DNA from: a virus
IMG/VR virus record: IMGVR_UViG_3300042516_004946
Coordinates: 1 to 36,508 of that record
Direction: 5' to 3' (one strand)
Length of the DNA stretch: 36,508 nucleotides
Part shown: piece after piece, positions 1-6,716 of the stretch
How the letters are laid out: each line of letters opens with the position of its first letter
How positions within the stretch are numbered: position 1 is the stretch's first letter
Made by a program: the position numbers and the translations under genes
The notes under the pieces: model-generated
What the model was told of the DNA's origin: nothing
Databases searched by the model: none
Seen by the model: the letters and a program-made list of their open reading frames with translations, nothing else

Positions 1-280
1 AAAGAATAAACCCAGTTACGACTGTAGATTTACCCGACTGACGAGGCATCTTACATATTGAAAATCGATTGTCTTTAAATGTTCTTACCATCTTGCGCTG
101 ATAAGGGTATAAATTAAAGTTGATCAACCCCTTATCGACGTTAACAATCTTCATGTAGTTGTTGATAAAGTATTCTGGATCTTTTGCACACTTGTGATAT
201 TCACGGATTTGCTCTTCCGTATAATTGATTTTTACGCCTGATCTTTTTAGAGATGGATTACCAAGATAGTTTTCAGACAT
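1..280 (-). CDS. 17: Terminase large subunit gp17, N-terminal part (cut by window edge)
   Basis: Packaging ATPase/nuclease that pumps DNA into the prohead. Only the first 93 codons are in the window. They read MSENYLGNPSLKRSG at the start, then an adenine-binding Q-motif-like LYPYQRKM (about residues 58-65) and a Walker A motif RQSGKST (about 80-86), the arrangement seen in T4-family large terminases. From memory, the Walker A of T4 gp17 lies near residue 161, so this protein has a shorter N-terminal part. The start ATG (278-280) overlaps the end of the small-terminase gene by 8 bases, so translation is probably coupled. The nuclease domain lies outside the window. The identification rests on these motifs and on the order 13-14-15-16-17. 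Confidence 0.93.
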   Translation of the reverse strand, partial: MSENYLGNPSLKRSGVKINYTEEQIREYHKCAKDPEYFINNYMKIVNVDKGLINFNLYPYQRKMVRTFKDNRFSICKMPRQSGKSTVVTGFIL

Positions 281-707
281 CAGACGATTCGCCGTCAATA
301 ATATTTGGTCTGCCGTTTATGATAGCTTGCAAATCAGCTGTGCTACCAATGAATACTGCATTATTTACGACAGTTGGATTATTTGATGAGTGATCATCAC
401 CTCTAATTTCTTTAACCTTTTTCTGTAGGTCTACTAAATCCTTGCTTACATCAGAGATAGTTTTTATAAGCTGACCAACAACTTCATATGCTCTGGGTTG
501 ATCACTACCTTCAGCAAGTAGCAATAGACTCTCAAGCGCCTTTTTACCTTGACCTATAACTTCTTTTAGATTGCCTCTAGCTTCATTATAATCGGTCTCA
601 AGCGGATCACTGTCATCAATATTTGCCACTACTGATGGTAATGGTATTTCTTTGACTACATCAGGAAGATTTAACGCATTTCTAAGACCATTATGTAAAT
701 CACTCAT
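273..707 (-). CDS. 16: Terminase small subunit gp16
   Basis: Probably the DNA-recognition/regulatory subunit of the packaging motor. It has 144 residues, close to the about 164 of T4 gp16. The middle (about residues 40-105) is rich in heptad-like leucine, isoleucine and valine with many charged residues, as expected of the helical oligomerisation core of small terminases. The C-terminus is short and acidic. No catalytic motif is expected. The start ATG directly follows the gp15 stop (TAAATG), with AGGA seven bases upstream. The 3' end overlaps gp17 by 8 bases. The assignment depends mainly on position between gp15 and gp17 and on size; sequence similarity to T4 gp16 is weak by eye. Confidence 0.82.
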   Translation of the reverse strand: MSDLHNGLRNALNLPDVVKEIPLPSVVANIDDSDPLETDYNEARGNLKEVIGQGKKALESLLLLAEGSDQPRAYEVVGQLIKTISDVSKDLVDLQKKVKEIRGDDHSSNNPTVVNNAVFIGSTADLQAIINGRPNIIDGESSDV

Positions 708-1622
708 TTAACTATCCTGTCCTGTTACTGGATTATATTTAACACCACCTGGATAAAAGAATGTATTAGGTGCAAATTTCCATGCGCTGTTTGCAGATAT
801 ACTATTATAAGATATCGATGCAGCACTATTTGTGGTACCAGCACCATTCGCTAATAGACCTGGTTGTATAGTTACGCGAGATGTAGTAAGCGAACGTGCA
901 ACTTCTTCGTCAGTAATATCAGCCGTTATACCATATATCGTATTTGCCTTCAATGCAGTATCCATAGAATGGAAATTGAGAATAGTTCTTTTGATGATAC
1001 CACCCTCATTTGCAGGTGCGCGCACCGGACCAAAGAACCAACATTTCATAGTAAAATTGTAGGTATAAATTAAGGCCCTACGATTTTCATAATCACCCTC
1101 ATAAGTATCTTCGATTGACATACTATTCAATATTGTTGGGACATCAAGTTTGATGCCCATTTCAGGTATTAGATTGACGGTATTTGTCCACTCCGGTCCA
1201 AAAAATGGTAATATCTGTTCCATAACTTGAACACCATCATCAGCATTTCTTACATATGAATAGAGAGAAAATGTAAGATTCCAAGGAACTGGAGTTCTTT
1301 GATATTGTGTTTTCCCATTAGAATTTAATGCAGAATTTCTAGTAACCGAAGTAAGTCTGCGTGTACCGTCATATTCAAATCCAGTAATTTCAAATGCAAG
1401 TCTAGGTAATATTGCTTGTAGCTGAGCCGTTAAATCAGGGTTGTCTTTGATTCTTGCTAACCATTTTTCTTTTGGGCTATAAGATATAGGAATGGCTAAT
1501 GTCTGTAATGTATTACCAGAATCATCAAGGCGACTGACAGTTAGATCATTAAACATATTACCAAATACTATGACGTATTTGCGTAAAGTTTGATGATAAA
1601 AGGTAGATCCAAACATTGGCAT
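708..1622 (-). CDS. 15: Tail sheath stabiliser and completion protein gp15
   Basis: Terminates the tail: gp15 forms the ring on top of tube and sheath that joins the tail to the neck. The protein has 304 residues (T4 about 272). The N-terminus MPMFGSTFYHQTLRKYVIVF and the following segment with FNDLTV and PISYSPKEKWLARI match the T4-like gp15 family; PISYSPKEKW is the recognisable block. The remainder is beta-rich with no membrane segment. There are two possible ATGs (residues 1 and 3); the first is kept. The gene follows gp14 by two bases and abuts gp16, so it belongs to one neck/packaging operon. Confidence 0.9.
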   Translation of the reverse strand: MPMFGSTFYHQTLRKYVIVFGNMFNDLTVSRLDDSGNTLQTLAIPISYSPKEKWLARIKDNPDLTAQLQAILPRLAFEITGFEYDGTRRLTSVTRNSALNSNGKTQYQRTPVPWNLTFSLYSYVRNADDGVQVMEQILPFFGPEWTNTVNLIPEMGIKLDVPTILNSMSIEDTYEGDYENRRALIYTYNFTMKCWFFGPVRAPANEGGIIKRTILNFHSMDTALKANTIYGITADITDEEVARSLTTSRVTIQPGLLANGAGTTNSAASISYNSISANSAWKFAPNTFFYPGGVKYNPVTGQDS

Positions 1623-1624
1623 GA

Positions 1625-2467
1625 TTAGTATCTATCCACCTCGCTGAATGGGTTGCGCTCGCTAAAGTCAACATCATTAAATGATCTAATTCTAAACAGT
1701 TCATTATTTGCTGTGGATGCAACTTCTTCTAGTCGATATTCTTGAATTAGATAACCACCATCCTCAGATTGCAATGCATCATCATTTTGCATGAGATAAT
1801 TATAGCTAAACATATCGCGGCTATTATTATCTTCAATGCTATCGATATCAGCATTACCGGTATTAATTCTTTCGGAACTATAACGGAATAGCTCGCATGT
1901 CATTTCATATGTGTATAGCTTGCCGTGCTGATAAAAAATTCTTTCATGTTCAACAAACTTAATTTCATAAAGCGCACCATTACCGTTGTTTATAAACGGT
2001 ATAAAAATTAAATCACCTTCTAAAGGACGAGATGATGATACGGTATATCCTTCCGCACTACCAGATTCTAAAAGATAATTATCTGTATTGGAAGAATAAG
2101 AATCAGAATTTGTTTCGACAAGGTATATATTACCAACCTCATCGACAAGCTTTTCTGTGCGTATCTGATCCCAACGCCGACGGGCCATTGTAAGAGTTAT
2201 CTGATCGCGGATTTCCAGATTGAACTTGCTTAGAAAGTCACCTTCGCCCTGAAAATTTTCAAGATTGTTAACATATACTTCAATGGGTATAGCAAGATCA
2301 AACTTTGAAAGAGGATCTTCACCAAATTCAACTATCTCATTGAATATGGTTCTAGGCATATATTGAATATCAACGCCATAAATTTTTATGGCCTCAACAA
2401 TCAGATCATCTTCTACTCTTTGTTCTCTACCGTAGCTGTAATTACGGAAGTACTTGTTAGTTGCCAT
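1625..2467 (-). CDS. 14: Neck protein gp14
   Basis: Head-tail connector (neck) protein that, with gp13, seals the packaged head and accepts the tail. It has 280 residues (T4 about 256). The N-terminal block MATNKYFRNYSYGREQRVED, then IKIYGVDIQYMPRT and FGEDPLSKFD, is typical of gp14. The block about DQITLTMARRRWDQIR (residues 88-105) and the following segment are also family-like. The start ATG comes one base after the gp13 stop. No strong Shine-Dalgarno is visible, which suggests coupling to gp13. Confidence 0.92.
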   Translation of the reverse strand: MATNKYFRNYSYGREQRVEDDLIVEAIKIYGVDIQYMPRTIFNEIVEFGEDPLSKFDLAIPIEVYVNNLENFQGEGDFLSKFNLEIRDQITLTMARRRWDQIRTEKLVDEVGNIYLVETNSDSYSSNTDNYLLESGSAEGYTVSSSRPLEGDLIFIPFINNGNGALYEIKFVEHERIFYQHGKLYTYEMTCELFRYSSERINTGNADIDSIEDNNSRDMFSYNYLMQNDDALQSEDGGYLIQEYRLEEVASTANNELFRIRSFNDVDFSERNPFSEVDRY

Positions 2468-2468
2468 A

Positions 2469-3212
2469 TCAATTCATCATATCCATGACAGGCAAGCTAT
2501 AACCACTATTCATTTCTTTTTCAAGTGTGTTAATTTCGTCATTAGCTTCATCCCAAATCTTCTGTCCATTAAACTTAACAGCACCTGGTAAATTCATACC
2601 CTCAAACTTCTTTAGGTTTTCACCCCATTGCTTTTTGACAAGTGCAGTAGCATATTTCTTTAACCATGGATCAGACCAAACATCACTAAATGCCGATGCA
2701 TCAAGAACTCGATAGCAATCGACTATCACAAAATCATCAACCTTTACGTCTTTATCCCATTTCATATCAACATAAAGACGATTATTGTGGCGATTGAAAC
2801 GAATAGGTTTGCTGCCAACAAATATCTGCTCTAGCTCCTCAATATGTCTCATACCCATAACATAAGGAACGTATGTTGTGCTGGAAAAGTCAAATAGATC
2901 ATTTAGATGAATCTGATATCTGATATTAAAGAGATTAGATACACTGGTTGCTCTACCGATATCAAAAATACGAATTACATAATTGATATCTTCTGGTAGG
3001 GTAATAAATTTGTTATCAACATCTGTCTGAGTAATCTTATATGACAAATAGACATGCTCTGTACCATCAAAGTGAAAATCACGATAATATGCAAGAGCAT
3101 CATCGATACGATCTTCAACCTGACCGTCATCGACGTTGATATCAATAACAGGAAAACCTAGCCTGCGAAGGCAGTAATCCTTGAATAGCTTGCGTGTTGT
3201 TGGTACAGCCAT
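2469..3212 (-). CDS. 13: Neck protein gp13
   Basis: Head-completion/neck protein acting together with gp14. The chosen start gives 247 residues (T4 about 309). The N-terminus MAVPTTRKLFKDYCLRRLGF and the segment VEDRIDDALAYYRDFHFDGTE are characteristic of gp13 of T4-like phages. A longer reading from a TTG four codons upstream is possible, but GGAGGG lies inside those codons, 4 bases before the ATG at 3212, so the ATG is the better start. A late-promoter-like CCTAAATA lies 22 bases upstream, overlapping the holin stop codon, and could give this neck block its own late transcript. Confidence 0.92.
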   Translation of the reverse strand: MAVPTTRKLFKDYCLRRLGFPVIDINVDDGQVEDRIDDALAYYRDFHFDGTEHVYLSYKITQTDVDNKFITLPEDINYVIRIFDIGRATSVSNLFNIRYQIHLNDLFDFSSTTYVPYVMGMRHIEELEQIFVGSKPIRFNRHNNRLYVDMKWDKDVKVDDFVIVDCYRVLDASAFSDVWSDPWLKKYATALVKKQWGENLKKFEGMNLPGAVKFNGQKIWDEANDEINTLEKEMNSGYSLPVMDMMN

Positions 3213-3233
3213 TCTACCCTCCAAACTGCTTGG

Positions 3234-3749
3234 CTATTTAGGGGCGCCTTTGGCCTCATCCTTAGCGCGTGAGCCAGCCGAAGAACCAAAATAGAATGAT
3301 ACCACAGCACCCCATGCAGTACCGAGAGTACCTAGCATAACAAGCATGGCTTCACCACCACCTGCCGCAGGGAGTCCATACATGAGCATATACATTAGCA
3401 CACCAAAAAATCCAACTGTAATTGCACCTGCAAGCGCGCGAGGAGTCCAATCTCTGGGATTCTGTATGGCCATCTGACGGGCGCTATCGCGGTCGCCTGC
3501 ACTAATACGTTCAAGATCAACATCAAGTTTTTTCATCTCAAGCTTAAATTGATTTTCAGCATTTTTTAGCGCAAGCATTTGTTCTGGTGTTGCATTCTTA
3601 GCAGCTTCAACAAGCTCTTCCTGAGTACCATCTGGTTTACCCAGTAGTGTTTCGGATAGAGTGCGAACAGCCATACCAGCAAGCGGCCCACCCATCGCAG
3701 TCGCAATAGATGGAGCTACCGTTTTAACGATGTTTAGAAGCTGATCCAT
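3234..3749 (-). CDS. Holin of the 3TM type
   Basis: Probably makes the inner-membrane holes for lysis. It has 171 residues. The N-terminal part (about 10-40) is a mildly hydrophobic helix rich in Gly and Ala. Residues 40-100 are a charged helical region (EELVEAAKN, KLDVDLERISAGDRDSARQM). Then NPRDWTPRALAGA leads into two clear membrane spans, about 104-128 and 133-157, and a short basic tail. This order fits the Holin_3TM family (PF11351), also found in gene-transfer agents. The gene is four bases downstream of another small membrane protein. No endolysin gene adjoins it. A role other than lysis cannot be excluded. Confidence 0.75.
   Translation of the reverse strand: MDQLLNIVKTVAPSIATAMGGPLAGMAVRTLSETLLGKPDGTQEELVEAAKNATPEQMLALKNAENQFKLEMKKLDVDLERISAGDRDSARQMAIQNPRDWTPRALAGAITVGFFGVLMYMLMYGLPAAGGGEAMLVMLGTLGTAWGAVVSFYFGSSAGSRAKDEAKGAPK
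3235..3242 (-). promoter_or_regulatory. Candidate T4-type late promoter box (CCTAAATA)
   Basis: Minus-strand CCTAAATA overlaps the holin stop codon and lies 22 bases before the gp13 start. It shares the TAAATA core with the T4 late consensus TATAAATA and with the boxes before gp8, gp25, gp48 and the membrane-protein pair. Confidence 0.4.
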
Positions 3750-3753
3750 GGCC

Positions 3754-4020
3754 TTACTTCCTTATGAAATTAGCCGATACCATTCCAACAAAGCAACCGA
3801 CAACGGTTTGGAATGCGGGCCCGATAACTTCAAATATCTTGTCATTGCTTACATCCGGATGAAATATGCTAATAAGCAAAACAAAAACCACAGAAACCAT
3901 AATTGTGGCAAGTGACATTACAGAAATTCTTGCTACAAAATTTGAATTTTGCACAGCCAATGCTTGCGCGTCAGGTTGTGGTGCTACTGCTGCAGGAGCA
4001 GCTTCTTTATTCTCAGCCAT
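3754..4020 (-). CDS. Small two-span membrane protein, possible holin partner
   Basis: Unknown membrane protein of 88 residues from the chosen start. The N-terminal 25 residues are Ala/Pro/Gln-rich and soluble. A strong membrane span (about 30-53, containing MVSVVFVLLISIF) and a second weaker span (about 63-82, containing TVVGCFVGMVSANF) follow, with a basic end FIRK. The pairing with the 3TM holin directly downstream suggests an antiholin or second holin, by inference only. A start three codons earlier (4029) touches the GGAGG and so is unlikely; the ATG at 4018-4020 has GGAGG 9 bases upstream. The leader carries an inverted repeat and a late-promoter-like element. Confidence 0.68.
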   Translation of the reverse strand: MAENKEAAPAAVAPQPDAQALAVQNSNFVARISVMSLATIMVSVVFVLLISIFHPDVSNDKIFEVIGPAFQTVVGCFVGMVSANFIRK

Positions 4021-4029
4021 ATCAGGCAT

Positions 4030-4034
4030 CCTCC
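4030..4034 (-). promoter_or_regulatory. Shine-Dalgarno GGAGG deciding the start of the small membrane protein
   Basis: GGAGG on the minus strand ends immediately before an ATG (4027-4029) and 9 bases before a second in-frame ATG (4018-4020). Only the second has usable spacing. The 5' side of this site adjoins an inverted repeat. Confidence 0.6.
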
Positions 4035-4063
4035 AACTATACTATTAATGGCATTGTATAGTT
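4035..4063 (-). promoter_or_regulatory. Leader inverted repeat next to the ribosome binding site
   Basis: A perfect 8-base inverted repeat: AACTATAC at 4035-4042 and GTATAGTT at 4056-4063, with a 13-base loop. In the minus-strand transcript the hairpin fills the leader between the late-promoter-like box (4075-4082) and GGAGG. It may stabilise the message or tune translation of the membrane proteins. The stem is AT-rich, so it is only moderately stable. Confidence 0.4.
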
Positions 4064-4074
4064 AGATCACTACC

Positions 4075-4082
4075 TATTTAGA
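4075..4082 (-). promoter_or_regulatory. Candidate T4-type late promoter box (TCTAAATA)
   Basis: Minus-strand TCTAAATA is 7 of 8 identical to the T4 late -10 consensus TATAAATA. It overlaps the stop codon of the methyltransferase-like gene and precedes the two holin-type genes by 54 bases. Such boxes occur by chance in AT-rich DNA; its position in a rare intergenic gap favours it. Confidence 0.42.
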
Positions 4083-4713
4083 TTCTTCCCACCAAAACCG
4101 ATGTCTTAAATTTATAATCACCTCCACCATATTGAAATGTTGTATTATAATACTTTGAGAATATTATTTTAGCAGTAATTTGTGATTTTAAATCATCAAC
4201 ATTATAGATTGGATTACCATATCTCATAAGCATATTACTAGTTCCAGTTAAAGAAACAAGTGTACCTTTTTTCGGTGATGGGATAAGCTCATCAAATGGT
4301 AAAAGCATATTTACTGATGGTATAATTATACCATCTTTATTATCGATAAATTCATTGATATTATTAAATACTACATTTTTTCTAATGTATGAAATTGACA
4401 TTGATGGATATAGAATTGAAATTTTTTTACCTAGCTCAATTACGGTTTTATCATGATCCAAAAGAATAATTTCTTTTACCTTTTTTGATCGATCAAGTAT
4501 CTCTAAAGTCATAAGAGATAACCAAGAAGCTAATATTATAATTTTTGAATTTTCTAAAAGATTTTCTGCAAAGCTAATACCTACATCAAATTCTGGTTGG
4601 GTATATGCAGTTGATATACTATTTTTTATAACCCTACATATTGCAGGGCTCTGGTCGATCATAATAGAATTTGCTTTAGATATGACAGAATTTAAACAGC
4701 TATCATATATCAT
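4078..4713 (-). CDS. Unknown protein with a methyltransferase-like Rossmann core
   Basis: Possibly a SAM-dependent methyltransferase or a degenerate relative; 211 residues. Residues about 55-100 show a strand-helix-strand pattern: KIIILASWLSLMTLEIL, then VKEIILLDHD with an acidic residue closing the second strand, as in class I methyltransferases. The usual glycine-rich motif I is replaced by ASWLS, so activity is doubtful. A later TLVSLTG strand and FQYGGGDYKFKTSVLVGR end would fit the C-terminal sheet. It overlaps the upstream glycosyltransferase-like gene by 11 bases and shares its low GC, so the two probably act on the same target. No specific substrate can be named. Confidence 0.5.
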   Translation of the reverse strand: MIYDSCLNSVISKANSIMIDQSPAICRVIKNSISTAYTQPEFDVGISFAENLLENSKIIILASWLSLMTLEILDRSKKVKEIILLDHDKTVIELGKKISILYPSMSISYIRKNVVFNNINEFIDNKDGIIIPSVNMLLPFDELIPSPKKGTLVSLTGTSNMLMRYGNPIYNVDDLKSQITAKIIFSKYYNTTFQYGGGDYKFKTSVLVGRI

Positions 4714-5428
4714 GAGAATCCCACATTTGCTTTGCCCAACCTTTAGTATTGGATATATCTAATCCAAAACCATGAGAATTGTTAAACAGACAAATCTTAT
4801 ATTCGGGTCGATATTTTGCTAGCTCAATATCATCAGGCCAGTGCGCGCCAGCATTATATGAATATACCATTTTTTTCGGATGATATGAATATTGATCTTC
4901 TAAAAGATAAAACATTGAGTGATCTAGACTCCAATATATCTTGGAGATTTTTTCAATATTATCTTTGTAAAATTTAAATATATGATTAGCTTGATTATCG
5001 CGCCAAGTTATAAATGATGAATTTATTGCACAGTAATTATGACCGTAATGTGTTATGATTGCATCCGGTGGAGCCCAATAGTTTTTTATTAGGCGAAATT
5101 CAGTAAAGCATTCATTAAGATATTCGGTTAAATTATTATGAATTATAATATCCAAATCAAGAAGAACATAGGGTCCAGCACAATCTAGAAAACCAGTTTT
5201 AAAGGCGGATACCTTTTCTATGGTAAACATAGTTTGACTAGTACCACAAAATGAGCTAAGTTCTTTAATGTTTTTACATATTACTTCGCTGCGAATATTA
5301 GCAGAATCATCAGTTATACAATAAAATTTAAAAGGTAGATTGTAATTTTTATTAACCATTGAATATAAGCGATTTACATATAATGCGGGATATTTCTTAC
5401 CCCACTTATAGCATATAAATCTAATCAA
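4703..5428 (-). CDS. Glycosyltransferase-like protein (GT-A fold, DxD motif)
   Basis: Probably transfers a sugar from a nucleotide sugar; 241 residues. The N-terminus (MIRFICYKWGKKYPALYVNR) resembles GT-A proteins of phages and bacteria. The metal/nucleotide-binding DxD is DLD at about residues 91-93 within YVLLDLDIII. A conserved-looking acceptor half follows (INSSFITWRD, LDHSMFYL, YSYNAGAHWP). The start is TTG at 5426-5428, supported by GGAG eight bases upstream; that GGAG is one half of the palindrome CTCCGGAG whose other half serves the divergent gene. The 3' end overlaps the methyltransferase-like gene. The acceptor (fibre, host surface sugar or DNA) is unknown. Confidence 0.68.
   Translation of the reverse strand: MIRFICYKWGKKYPALYVNRLYSMVNKNYNLPFKFYCITDDSANIRSEVICKNIKELSSFCGTSQTMFTIEKVSAFKTGFLDCAGPYVLLDLDIIIHNNLTEYLNECFTEFRLIKNYWAPPDAIITHYGHNYCAINSSFITWRDNQANHIFKFYKDNIEKISKIYWSLDHSMFYLLEDQYSYHPKKMVYSYNAGAHWPDDIELAKYRPEYKICLFNNSHGFGLDISNTKGWAKQMWDSHDI
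5414..5421 (+). promoter_or_regulatory. Candidate late promoter box (TATAAATC) for the inverted gene
   Basis: Plus-strand TATAAATC is 7 of 8 identical to the T4 late consensus. It lies 30 bases before the ATG at 5452, a distance like that of the boxes before gp8 and gp48. It lies inside the coding start of the divergent gene. Confidence 0.38.
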
Positions 5429-5436
5429 TGCACTTT

Positions 5437-5444
5437 CTCCGGAG
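5437..5444. promoter_or_regulatory. Palindromic Shine-Dalgarno shared by two divergent genes
   Basis: CTCCGGAG is its own reverse complement. On the minus strand GGAG (5440-5437) lies 8 bases before the TTG start at 5428; on the plus strand GGAG (5441-5444) lies 7 bases before the ATG at 5452. Both spacings are normal, so one 8-base site appears to serve both divergent starts, which are only 23 bases apart. Confidence 0.65.
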
Positions 5445-5451
5445 CTTAATT

Positions 5452-6081
5452 ATGTATCATATCTATTCATTGCTGGTCAAACCAAAATATACTGTCAATG
5501 ATGTTAAAAATATAAACTTACTATGTCACAAATTTGTACCTGGACCATTTGTGCATCATTGTCTAACTGATGATATAGAGCAATTTAATGGGGAGAATTT
5601 TTGCAATCCAATTGATATTAAAAAATATAATTTGGATACATGGTGGAACAAACTTATCGTCTTTGAAAAAGGATTTTGTGAATCAGGATCAACGTGCATG
5701 TTTTTTGATCTAGATTCAACTATATTAAAACCTTTAAATCCAATATTAGAAAATTATGATGGTAAACTCACTTATGCAACTAATCCGCATAAAATTAGAT
5801 CACAATATTTGAATAGTATAATTTATGGTAAGCATGGTGCATATTATACTATGATGAATTCATCATTCATGCTTTGGAAGGGTGATAATAATCCAGAAAT
5901 ATGGAATAAATTTTCAACGGACCCAGAATATTATATGTGCAAATATCTTTTAGGTAATGATCAATATATGTCCTTTGAGCATTCCAATTTTAGACTTCTT
6001 GATGAGAAATATATTACAGACTATCAAATGAAAAGAATGAAAATGGAACACCCAAAGGCTATAATATCATTAAAGGGTTAA
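5452..6081 (+). CDS. Glycosyltransferase-like protein, inverted within the minus-strand operon
   Basis: GT-A-like protein of 209 residues from the ATG at 5452. An upstream in-frame ATG at 5428 exists, but GGAGCTTAATT just before 5452 supports the later start. The DxD is DLD at about residues 86-88 in CMFFDLDSTI, followed by NSSFMLWKGDN and NDQYMSFEH, which parallel INSSFITWRD and LDHSMFYL of the divergent neighbour. The two are therefore related paralogues, with this one shorter. It is the only plus-strand gene between 1 and 28.9 kb. Its stop and the stop of the convergent oxygenase-like gene overlap on the palindrome TTAA (6078-6081). The acceptor is unknown. Confidence 0.66.
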   Translation: MYHIYSLLVKPKYTVNDVKNINLLCHKFVPGPFVHHCLTDDIEQFNGENFCNPIDIKKYNLDTWWNKLIVFEKGFCESGSTCMFFDLDSTILKPLNPILENYDGKLTYATNPHKIRSQYLNSIIYGKHGAYYTMMNSSFMLWKGDNNPEIWNKFSTDPEYYMCKYLLGNDQYMSFEHSNFRLLDEKYITDYQMKRMKMEHPKAIISLKG

Positions 6082-6716
6082 CATGATTCTATTTCTTCAA
6101 TCATATTTTCCCAAATATTTTTGTCATATATCACATAACTTAGTGTTAATCTATCGCAATCTGTTCTTGCAGAATGCCAAAAAATCTTGTCTTTCTCGCT
6201 AAATTTACCAAAATATCCAGCCTTTGCAGTCCAGCCGGGCTTATCCTTTATAGTATTAATTTCTTTTGCATCAAGATCATAATGATAGAAAGCACCATCA
6301 CCGGTCTTACTATATGTCATGATTATATTGTAACCATGAGCATTTGAATTATTATGCCAACCAATAAATCCCTTTGGTGGATAATACATCTTAAGAGCAT
6401 TATTTCTAGCACCTAAAAATGTAATAAGATCATCATCTAGCTTTTTCAATACGGAATGAAAATTCTTAGGTAGCTTTTCCGGCGACATCATAAGCATGTC
6501 CGCACCCCAAGCATCTCTAGGAAATCCAAACCGATCAGGTGTTGGTAGGGCTCTCTTTAGATATTCTGCATCTGTGCATTCAATGTAGGATAATCCCTTT
6601 TTGAAATCATCTCTACGTTGTGCTTCTAAAGAGGTATAGTCCTGAGAAAAAAACCAAGTGCTAAAATTATCTAATATCTGTAGGAGATCCGGATGAATTC
6701 TCGATAAAACCCGCAT
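6078..6716 (-). CDS. 2-oxoglutarate/Fe(II) oxygenase-like protein
   Basis: Probably a hydroxylase of the double-stranded beta-helix type; 212 residues from the start MRVLSRIHPDLLQIL. Support is the order MYYPPKGFIGWHNN (His about 121), a middle strand IIMTYSKTGDGAFYHYD, then IFWHSARTDCDRLTLSYVIY with His about 181 and Arg about 189, the usual distal His and 2OG-binding Arg pattern. The usual HxD iron ligand reads H-N-N here, so the acidic ligand is replaced, as in the two-histidine Asp/Asn hydroxylases, or the protein is inactive. A longer reading to 6812 overlaps the upstream gene too far. The chosen ATG (AGGG upstream) overlaps it by 50 bases. Confidence 0.55.
   Translation of the reverse strand: MRVLSRIHPDLLQILDNFSTWFFSQDYTSLEAQRRDDFKKGLSYIECTDAEYLKRALPTPDRFGFPRDAWGADMLMMSPEKLPKNFHSVLKKLDDDLITFLGARNNALKMYYPPKGFIGWHNNSNAHGYNIIMTYSKTGDGAFYHYDLDAKEINTIKDKPGWTAKAGYFGKFSEKDKIFWHSARTDCDRLTLSYVIYDKNIWENMIEEIESC

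Noticed and set aside
5428-5451. Longer start (ATG 5428) for the inverted glycosyltransferase-like gene
   Set aside because: The Shine-Dalgarno GGAG lies inside this extension at correct distance from ATG 5452, and nothing suitable precedes 5428.
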